The position numbers and the translations under genes are program-made. This document shows positions 49,571 to 57,400 of a stretch of DNA of 64,000 nucleotides, piece after piece. This DNA comes from DATLGB01 sp963740765 (GTDB lineage: Bacteria; Actinomycetota; Thermoleophilia; Solirubrobacterales; Solirubrobacteraceae), in contig CAVUFN010000015.1 of the NCBI GenBank assembly GCA_963740765.1, positions 186,001 through 250,000 on the forward strand, given 5' to 3'. A model generated the notes under the pieces. It was not told the DNA's origin. It ran no database searches and worked only from the letters and a program-made list of their open reading frames with translations. Positions within the stretch are counted from its first letter, which is position 1, and each line of letters starts with the position of its first letter.

Positions 49571-51573
49571 GTGCATCGAGGTACCCGCCGTCATGTTCAG
49601 CGATTTGCCCTAGCGGCCATCGTGATGACCATCGGCCTGCTCGTGAACCCACTTCGCGCTGAGGCAGATCCAACGGCTGGATCGATCACGGCGAATGTCT
49701 CTTCGGTGGCGCCCCCCGACTCTTTCCAACTCACCGGTACCGCATCGGGAGACGTGTCCGGCCTTCCTCCGGCGCAGTGGATCCGGATTTATGAAGTGAC
49801 CGGTGGGATGCACGTCATTGTCCAGACCTGCTCGACCGGCTCTTCGTGCGTCGCTGAAGTTCAGGCGCCGTGGTCGTGGAACGACGATCCGGTCGCGCGC
49901 GAGTATCGCGTTGAGGTTGGGCAAAGCGTGTCGGAGCCAGTCATAGTCGATGTGACCCACACGCAGTTCAACCCGATCCTCACTGCCGGGTCGCACAACG
50001 TCTCGGTGGGCCAATCCGTCGAGCTCACAGGCACGATCGCGCGATCGCTGGACGGGTCGGGATACTGGATGAGGATCGTCCAGGCTGATTCGGGGGCGGT
50101 GCTCGCCAACTGCACCACGGGTACGACCTGCACCTTCTCCGATTCAATCGGTTGGAACGAGAACGTAGATCCACAGGTCCGTCGCTACAAGCTCAAGGTG
50201 GCGAGGAGCAACGGCACCGGATATGTCTGGGAGAGTCCGACGATCGCAGTGAACACGATGCCGGTTCGATACGGCATCGACATTGCCGCCAGTGAGGCCA
50301 CACCAGACACACAGGGCAACAAGCGCTGGACCGTGACCGCGACCAGTGATCGATCGGTAACGCAGGCCGGGTACTGGATCCGGATCAAGGCCGCCAACGG
50401 CTCTTCGATCGCCAACTGCGTCACCGGTACCACCTGCCAGGCTGACTACGTGAACAACGGCCGCTATAAGGCTTACGTCGTCAAGAACAGCACCGGCGAG
50501 ACGTTCGGAGAGAGCTTCTGGATCGACTTGAGCAATGACGGCGCCGTGGTCCTCGGTGATAGGTCCGTCGATTTCCTCGACGCCCAGGATCGCTGGTCGA
50601 GCGTCGAGGAGTTTTGCATCGATGTGGCGGCCTACGGAGATCACATCTCCGGCGCGTCCGTCAGCGACCAATGGCTCGAGACCTGTACGAACGGGGACTA
50701 TTCAACTGTGGACCTTGCGATGCTGGCATTGCTGCGGACGCCGGACGGCCCCCGCGTTCTTGCCACGGTTGTCATCTTGAGTAGCAGCGTGGCCATCGCG
50801 ACGGCATTTCACAACGCCTACGACACCGTCAACGGTCCCGAGCCGGACCCATCCGCCACGCCGACGCCGACCGCCACGCCGCCCTCGCCGCCCCCGACGC
50901 CGGTGAGTCCCGTACCGAGCACGGACGGCACCGGTATTCGGTACCCTGACCTCGAGCAGGTGCTCATCGACCACAACGCGTCGTCTCTCGACCAACAGAT
51001 CGACGACTCCGGTCAATCAGTGTCCGTGGCGGAGGCCGTGCACGTGATCGCCCGCGAATGCGTGGCACGGACAGCCCTCGCCGGTGAGGATCCCGGCCTG
51101 TGCGCCACGACGCCGATCTTCGCTTCCGGCGCCGATGTGCAGGAGGCGACTAACTGGGACATGACCGCCCTCGGCGGTCGCATCATCCCGAACGTCAAGC
51201 CACATCCCGAATGGACAATCCTTCACTACACCCCAGACGGGGCACAGCCAGGCTGGTACCGGGGTACCCCGAGACCGAGGCCTACGGCTACGACGGATTC
51301 GCCATGAGCTGCAAGGGCTCCTCTGCTGACGATACGGCGTGTCACGAGTTTCCTTTCAGGTCCACGACGGAGGGCGGGCCGCGTTCTTCGGTGTGGCAAC
51401 GCCCGTTCTTGAAGATCATCAACCAGACGATGAACAACGGGCCGCAAGGCACGAAGCTCAACAGTTTTTACGGCTCGTGCGGCCTGTACGACGCCGCGGG
51501 GTCAGGCTCCCCAACAGCGTTCTTCGTGACCCCGAATCTGACGTTGCCAACGTTGCACCTGTGCACGGGCTGA
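49571..51573 (+). pseudogene. Secreted multidomain protein with NucA/NucB-like nuclease C-terminus, frameshifted
   Basis: GTG 49571 gives a signal peptide (HRGTRRHVQRFALAAIVMTI, then LLVNPLRAEA). Three beta-sandwich-like repeats of ~90 residues follow, each with a C-x-TG-x-x-C pair (CSTGSSC, CTTGTTC, CVTGTTC). Next come a hydrophobic helix, a Pro/Thr spacer (ATPTPTATPPSPPPTP) and a C-terminal region. The frame ends at 51307, but the adjacent frame continues GYPETEAYGYDGFAMSCKGS, then CHEFPFRSTTEGG, NNGPQGTKLNSFY and FFVTPN to the stop at 51573. That tail matches the NucA/NucB DNase family. One extra G in the run 51261-51264 explains the break. GC is visibly lower than in flanking genes. Confidence 0.7.
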
Positions 51574-51606
51574 CGCAAGCGGCGCTTACGGAGACTCTGC
51601 GCGCTT

Positions 51607-52197
51607 TTGGCAGAACCCCTCGCGGAGCGCGAACCTGTCCGACGGCTCAGCGACGGGGCGACGGAAGAACGGCTCCGGCCCCTGGGTCTGAGCCTGCCCG
51701 CTGAGGCTGAACTCTGGTTCTCCTGGGAATGGCCCGTCGGATGGGTCGCACCCGGCTTTGAGCTGCTGACCCTGGAGGGAGCCGCCAGATTGACCGTGAC
51801 CTCAAGGGAGGCGGCAGCGGCCCTCGCGGAGGCACCGGGGGCGCCGGTTACCGCCGATGAGATCTGGCCGTCGTCGTGGCTTGCGATCGGGTTCAGTGGA
51901 GGGCGAGAGGAAACGGTGATCGACTGCCGGGATCCGATTTTTGCTCCGGTCTATGACCACAGTTTCGAGACGGGTTACGCACGCGATATGTCGCCGCTCT
52001 TCGCTTCGCTTGGGGAGTACGTCGAAGTCTGGACGGAGGGGATTCGGTCGGGCGGCGCCGAGTACGACGGCGATTGGTACATCACCGACGACGCCCTCGC
52101 GAAGCGGATGAACCGCGCCGTGGGCAGACCGATGTCGGCGGTTGAAGATGAAATCCGAATAATTCGCGAAGAGCCGGCGCGGCGCGATCAGGTATGA
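51607..52197 (+). CDS. SUKH (SMI1/KNR4)-like protein, candidate immunity gene
   Basis: The protein has 196 residues from TTG 51607 (MAEPLAEREPVRRLSDG). AELWFSWEWPVGWVAPGFELLTLEGA and EIWPSSWLAIGFSGGREETVIDCRDPIFAPVYDHS, then FASLGEYVEVWTEGI, follow the SMI1/KNR4 pattern: an early hydrophobic block, a W-x-x-I/A-G-F core, a 'D...PV' strand and a final 'xSFxEfL'-like helix. SUKH proteins are common immunity partners of secreted nuclease toxins. It lies 33 nt after the nuclease-type gene on the same strand, which supports that role. Confidence in the family is moderate. Confidence 0.65.
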   Translation: MAEPLAEREPVRRLSDGATEERLRPLGLSLPAEAELWFSWEWPVGWVAPGFELLTLEGAARLTVTSREAAAALAEAPGAPVTADEIWPSSWLAIGFSGGREETVIDCRDPIFAPVYDHSFETGYARDMSPLFASLGEYVEVWTEGIRSGGAEYDGDWYITDDALAKRMNRAVGRPMSAVEDEIRIIREEPARRDQV

Positions 52198-52341
52198 GCC
52201 GCGCAGCGACGCAAAATGGTGAGTCGCGCAGCCTGCGGCCATCCGGCGCGCGAAGGTCAGACGATCCACCTTGTACGCTGAGCGCGCGGGCGCCCGTAAT
52301 GGTGAACAAACGGGGTTCGTGGTGTCCGCCGTGTAGGCTGA

Positions 52342-52680
52342 GTTTCCGATCTCCAGCGGGGTAAGCACCAATCTCGGCGGGCGAGTTGGGTTCGTCGGTA
52401 TCAGCGTCTTGGACGGCATCGCCGATGCGCGAAGGCTGCTGCGCCAGAAGCCCGCTTCCCAACTCCTCGTATCTCGACCCTCGCGGAAGGATCTCGCAAG
52501 CAGCCGGGGTTCCTGGGCGCGGCTCCGATCGCTGTCTTCATCGCCGCCGACGGCAAGCGGGCGTTCATCATTCACTCCGCCCAGTACCAAACGGCTGCGG
52601 ACCTCAGGGCCGACAACAAAGATATACCTCCTGAGCTAGGCGCGTGCCTGAGACGGGCGGGGGAAGATCTGAAGGCTTAG
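52342..52680 (+). pseudogene. Possible gene remnant in the element
   Basis: The 438 nt between the SUKH-like gene and the integrase hold no intact gene. One stop-free stretch has protein-like composition at its end: GFLGAAPIAVFIAADGKRAF, then IIHSAQYQTAADLRADNKDI and LGACLRRAGEDLKA, stop 52678-52680. Another frame just upstream reads GISVLDGIADARRLLRQKPA. There is no ATG/GTG/TTG in a sensible place, so it looks like the decayed end of a gene with a frame change. I recognise no family. Confidence 0.35.
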
Positions 52681-54000
52681 CTCGCGGTGCGATCCTGCGG
52701 CCTCGCGAATGCGCGATTGACTTCGTTCGATGTCCTCGTGCCTGGCTTTGGCGTGCATGTAGCGCTCGGTCGTGGCGAGCTTGGCGTGACCGAGGAAGTG
52801 CTGGACGAAGACGGCGTCGGTCTCGCGCGCGATGAGGCTGCCGGCGCCGTGGCGCAGGCCGTGGAGCTTCATGTGGCGGAGGCCGGCGGCCTGGCGGGCT
52901 CGGTGGAAGCGGCGGCGGTAGGCGGAGGGCTCGATGCGGCGGCCGAGGCGGTTGACGAAGACGTAGTCATCGCGGCTGGTGAAGTCGGTCCGGGCGGCGA
53001 GGCGGCGGAGCGCCTGGTGGGCGGGCTCGGCGAGGGGGACGTAGCGGACCTGCCAGCTCTTGGTCGGCCCTTCGACGTCGCCCGAGACGGAGCGCTGGAC
53101 GATGAGGCGGTGGTGGTCGAAGTCGACGTCTGACCACTTCAGGCCGACGGCCTCGCCGACGCGCACGCCGGTGTAGGCGAGGACGCGGAGCATCTCGGCG
53201 TCCTGGGCGTCCTCGTCGCAACGGGCGGCGATCTCGTCGTCGCCGAGGTCCATGACGCCGCCGCCGCGGCCGTAGGCGGGGGCGCGGTGGGCGCCGTCGG
53301 CGAACGTGCGGGCGAGCGTCTCGATCTCGTCGGGCTCGAAGAAGTCGAGGGCGGCGGCGGGTGGCTCGCGGCGCTTGTCGGTGGCGCTGACCGGGTTGCG
53401 GGCGAGCTGGTAGGTGTCCTCGCGGCGCGCGTAGTTGAAGATGGAGGACAGCACCTGGCGCTTCTTGTTGACGGTGCGCGTGGAGACGCCGGTCTTGTCG
53501 AACTCGCGCAGCAGCGCTGAGATCTGCCGAACGGTGATCGAGTCGATGGGCTTGTCGCCCAGCGCGGCCATGATGCGCCCCTCGCACTTCCCGCGGCCGG
53601 TCTTGTGCGGCGTGCCGGGCTCGGCCAGGCTCGAGCGGTAGTCGCGCAGCGTCCCTCCGCGGGCGCCGCGGACGTGCTCGACCCAGTCGAGCCATTCGTG
53701 GGCGACCACGCGGAAGGTCGGCGGCGCGTTGCGCTGCGCCTCCTCCGCCGCCAGACCGTCGGCGTCCTCGCGGATGAGCTCGGCCATCCGGATGACCGCT
53801 GTCTTCTCGGTGTAGGTGCCCGGCTGCGGTCGGCCGCGGCGCGGCTGCCAGCCGTCGCCGTCGCGCTCGAGCCAGGCCGGCCCGATGCGCTTGATGCGCT
53901 GCCGGCCACCCAGTCGCCACTTGCCCTCGTAGAAGACGTTGCCCGTCGGTCCGACCCGCACCCGAAGGGCGCCTGAGGGCAGCTGATCCGAGGCCGTCAT
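52636..54000 (-). CDS. Tyrosine recombinase (integrase of the element)
   Basis: The protein has 454 residues from ATG 54000. The N-terminal part is an AP2-like/arm-binding-type region (GNVFYEGKWRLGGRQRIKRI). The SAM-like core-binding domain is AHEWLDWVEHVRGARGGTLRDY. Catalytic residues are visible: Arg in AYTGVRVGEAVGLKWSDV (~278), His-x-x-Arg in LHGLRHGAGSLI (~378), His in HFLGHAKLATT and Tyr in ERYMHAKA (~416). It catalyses insertion at and excision from tRNA-Gly. It reads leftward, away from attR. GTGGCTACCGC repeats lie just upstream of its start. Confidence 0.95.
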   Translation of the reverse strand: MTASDQLPSGALRVRVGPTGNVFYEGKWRLGGRQRIKRIGPAWLERDGDGWQPRRGRPQPGTYTEKTAVIRMAELIREDADGLAAEEAQRNAPPTFRVVAHEWLDWVEHVRGARGGTLRDYRSSLAEPGTPHKTGRGKCEGRIMAALGDKPIDSITVRQISALLREFDKTGVSTRTVNKKRQVLSSIFNYARREDTYQLARNPVSATDKRREPPAAALDFFEPDEIETLARTFADGAHRAPAYGRGGGVMDLGDDEIAARCDEDAQDAEMLRVLAYTGVRVGEAVGLKWSDVDFDHHRLIVQRSVSGDVEGPTKSWQVRYVPLAEPAHQALRRLAARTDFTSRDDYVFVNRLGRRIEPSAYRRRFHRARQAAGLRHMKLHGLRHGAGSLIARETDAVFVQHFLGHAKLATTERYMHAKARHEDIERSQSRIREAAGSHRELSLQIFPRPSQARA

Positions 54001-54016
54001 GAGGGCCGATTCTACC

Positions 54017-54076
54017 GTGGCTACCGCGTGGCTACCACCCCTCGTGGCTACCGCAATGGCTACCGCTTGAGGCTAC
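54017..54076 (+). repeat. Right arm-type repeats (four to five copies)
   Basis: GTGGCTACCGC 54017-54027, GTGGCTACCAC 54028-54038, GTGGCTACCGC 54044-54054, ATGGCTACCGC 54056-54066, and a partial GGCTAC 54071-54076. They lie between the integrase start and the right core, and match the two copies at the left end. Confidence 0.7.
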
Positions 54077-54150
54077 TTTACCCCCATCTAGAGCCACTTT
54101 CGGGCACCCAAGCTCCGCTAACTAGAGCCAATCGGGCACCTGTTCGGCGA

Positions 54151-54192
54151 TTCCCAAGCCGAAGGTCGCGGGTTCGACCCCCGTCTCGCGCT
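54151..54192 (+). repeat. attR core (partial tRNA-Gly 3' copy)
   Basis: This 42-bp duplicate of 46096-46137 includes the anticodon loop, variable loop, T arm and 3' acceptor strand. No 5' half of a tRNA precedes it, so it is not a functional gene. Confidence 0.9.
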
Positions 54193-54314
54193 TCGCCGGA
54201 AGTCCCTGCATTGCCAGGGCCTTCGCATCGACCGGACGGGGAGGACGGCACTTCCGGTTCCTCGTCTAGGTCTCGATCTCTGCGTACCCCTCGTCCGACC
54301 CCGAGCGGCCGGAG

Positions 54315-54440
54315 TCAGCGTGTTCCGGTGCTTGCGGCCAGGACGTCGGCGATCGCAGGAACGTCGTCGAGCTCGCCGGTGGCAACGGCGACGATGAGGT
54401 CGTAGGCCCCGTCGTTGGTCAGCGTCAGGCGGCGGTCGCG
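54315..54440 (-). pseudogene. Remnant of a Doc-type toxin C-terminus, copy outside the element
   Basis: On the minus strand RRLTLTNDGAYDLIVAVATG, then ELDDVPAIADVLAASTGTR, ends at TGA (54317-54315). It is the last ~38 codons of a Doc-family toxin. An in-frame stop lies immediately upstream, next to the end of the repeat-protein gene. The rest of 54193-54452 has no gene. The stretch resembles 48871-49060 inside the element. Confidence 0.62.
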
Positions 54441-54452
54441 GCGCGTCGGGCG

Positions 54453-57400
54453 TCAGCGGACGATCAGCGCGTCCACGGCGACGCGGCCGCGGCCGGCGAC
54501 CCGCAGCCGGACGGTCCCGGAGCGGGGGCGGCGGAGGCGGGCGATCTCGACGATGCGGCGGCCCCGCGGCCCCTGCAGCGAGACGCGGCGGGTCCGGCGC
54601 GCGCCCCAGCGCACGGCGAGGGTGCCGCAGCGGCGGCAGGTGGCGACGGCGACCGCCAGGCGGCGGGCGCGGACGGCGCGGCGCAGCAGCACGGCGCCGG
54701 GCTGCGACGAGACGGAGTAGCCACGGCCCCCGATCGTGCGTCGCGTCCATTCGCCGAGCGTGGTGAGCTGCGAGTCGTCGATCCGCTCCGGCCGGCTGCC
54801 GCGGACCGGCTCCGCGGGCGCTGGGTCGGCGGTCGGCGCCGGGGCGGCGGCATCGTCCGGCACGGCGGGCGGGGACGCGGGGGCGGCGGGGCGGCCGCCG
54901 GCGGGGATGGCGGTCAGGCGCACCGAGGTGGCGGTGTAGGAGACCGACCAGACCAACCCGGGCCCGGCGGCGGCACCGTCGAGCGCGGCGAACTGGCCGC
55001 TGCGCGCACCGAAGGTCGCGACGGTGACCTGATCACCGGCGTCCACCGTCGCGCCAGGCTCGACGACGGTGGCGAGCGTCCCGTTCAGAGCGCCAGCCCC
55101 GGCGACGGAGAGGGCGCCGGTGCGGAAGCCGCCGGCGTCGGGGAACAGGCGCGTGCGCACCGTCGAGCCGGCGCCCAGCGTGAGCGTGTCGAGCGCGAGC
55201 GCGCCGGTCCCGTCGAGCCCGGGCTCGACCACGCCGGCGTCCACCGCGACGGTCGGCCCGGCGCTGCCGCGGCCCGCCAGCCGGCCCCCGGTGAGGCGCA
55301 CGACGGAGCCGGTGGCCGTCAGCCGCCCGCCGGCGTCCTCGAGCTTCGTCAGCCCGCCGGTCTGCCGGTACTCGCCCGCCACCGTCACGGACCCCGCGCC
55401 GATGCGCACGGTGCCGAGGTTGCGGAACGGGCCGGGGAGCGCCAGGTCATGACCGCCGCGGATCTCGAGCTCGCCGGCGCCCGCGTTGCGCTTCAGGCCG
55501 GCGAGGGCGTCGCCGGTCGGCTCGCCGGCGTAGTCGACGGTCGCGATCTGTGCGCCGTCGCCGTCGAGCAAGAGATGGGCGCCGTTGACCGTGAGCGCGT
55601 CGGCGACGCCGAGCGTCGCCCCGCGCGCCACCCAGCGGCCGCCCGTCAGCTCGCCGTCCTCGGAGGCGTTGAGCAGCTCGCCGCGCAGGTTGAGCCGACC
55701 GGCGCCGACTTCCACCGTGCCGTCGTTCTCCAGCGGCGAGGTCACCTCCGCCACCCCCGCCCCGGCGGGCTTGCGCAGCAGGCCGGTGTTGTGCACGAGC
55801 GAGCCGAGGCCGTAGCCACCGAAGCCGTAGCCATCCAGCGCCGCGCCGTCGGCGAGCACGGCCGTGCCGGCGTTGAGCAGCGAGGCGCCGTCGTACATCG
55901 ACAGCTCACCCGCCTCGACGTTGAGTGCGCCGCGGTTCACGAACGCCCGGCCCTCCTCGAGGGACGTGAAGGCGAACTCGTCGCCACCGATCGTGGCGGT
56001 GGCGCCGGGCTCGATCGTGGTGGTGCCGGCGCCCTGCCGGCCGTCCGTCCAATCGAGGGCGCCGAGGACGCGCAACTCGCCGCCGCCGCGCAGCTCGCCA
56101 CCGGTCTGCCGGAACGTGCTGCCGTCCCCGACGGTCACCGTCGCGTCCTCGTCCAGCGTCACGGTCGCGAAGGAGATCCCGGCGTTGCCGGCCACCGTCG
56201 TGCCCGCGTCGAGCACGAACTCGCCCGAGGCGAAGTCGACCGCGCCCGCGTCGCCGGCCGAGCCGAACGTGCCGGAGTGGCTGACGCTCGCGTCGCTGCT
56301 GAGCGCCAGGGTTCCGGCCGCGGCGTGCACCGCGCCGTCGTTGTCGAGCACGCCCTCGATCGTGGTGACCCCGGGGCCGGCGGTCCGCTCGACCTCGCCC
56401 GACACCGGCATCTGGAAGGTGCCGCGGATCCCGCTCTCGTCGCCGCAGGTCCCGGCGTCGGTGTCGTCGAACTCGACGCGCCCGCTGACGTCGATCGTCG
56501 GCTCCGGGTCGCCGGAGGCGTACAGCTCGCCGTGGTGGTCGAAGCGCATCGTCCCGCCGACGTCGAGCAGCCGGCCGTCGGAGAGGTAGGTGCCGCAGTC
56601 CTGGACCCGCAGGGTGGCTCCGCTCGCGACGCGGGTGGTGCCGGGACCCTCCATCTCGCCGTCCGTCCACAGCAGGTCGCCGGTCACGTCCACGGTGCCC
56701 GGCCCGGTCAGCTTGCCGCCCGTGAGGCGGCCGTCGCCGGACACCGGCACGGTGGCGCCGGCCGCGACGCCGACCACGCCGCCGCCGATCTCGGCGTGGC
56801 CGAGCAGTCGCGCGCCCGCGCCGAGGACGTGCGTGCCGCCCTCGAAGGACGCGCGCGCCGTCGCGCTGTCCCCGCCGAAGTCGCCGGTGTCCGGGTCCGC
56901 CGCGCCCTGGCGCAGTTCGAGCATGCCCGAGGTGGAGTCGACCAGCCCGTCGTTGCGCAGCGGGGGGTAGATGGAGCTGGCGCCGCTGCCGGCGGTCTTG
57001 CGGGCGACGCCACCGGCGAGCACGTGCACCAGTGCGGGCGGGCTGGCGCCGGTGAAGATCCCGTGGTCGCTGGTGAAGGCGAGCGTCCCGGCGACCTCGA
57101 GCCTGCGACCGGCGGCAAGGGTGATGTTGCCGCCGTTGACGGTCAGCGTCGAGGCGGCGCCGACCGAGGTCGTGCCGGCGTCGCGCATCGTGCCGCCCGA
57201 GACGGCAAAGGGCCCGGCGATCGCGAACGTGCCCGCGCCCTGGAGGGTGCCGCTGGTCATCGCGTTGGCGCCGGTGGTCGTTGCCGTGGCGCCGGTCGCG
57301 ACGGCCAGGGTGCCGCCCGCGATCGTGACGCCGCCGAGCAGGGCGGCGCCGTTGCCGAGCGTCTGCGTGCCGCCCGTCAGCCGCACGGTGCCCGCCCCGC

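Larger units (their letters stand above)
46096..54192. mobile_element. tRNA-Gly-inserted integrative element (~8.1 kb)
   Basis: It is bounded by a 42-bp perfect direct repeat: 46096-46137 inside the intact tRNA gene, and 54151-54192. The right end has a tyrosine recombinase reading inward. GTGGCTACCGC repeats lie at both ends. Cargo in order: nucleotidyltransferase, frameshifted winged-helix gene, excisionase-like HTH, replication-relaxation protein, a ~1-kb non-coding stretch rich in hairpins, a secreted nuclease-type toxin (frameshifted), SUKH-like protein, a gene remnant, integrase. There is no conjugation machinery, so it is probably mobilisable or defective. Several genes are broken, suggesting decay. 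Confidence 0.88.

Noticed and set aside
54118..54192. A possible second tRNA-Gly gene
   Set aside because: Only the anticodon loop onward is present. The 5' acceptor and D arm are missing, so it is the attR duplicate, not a gene.
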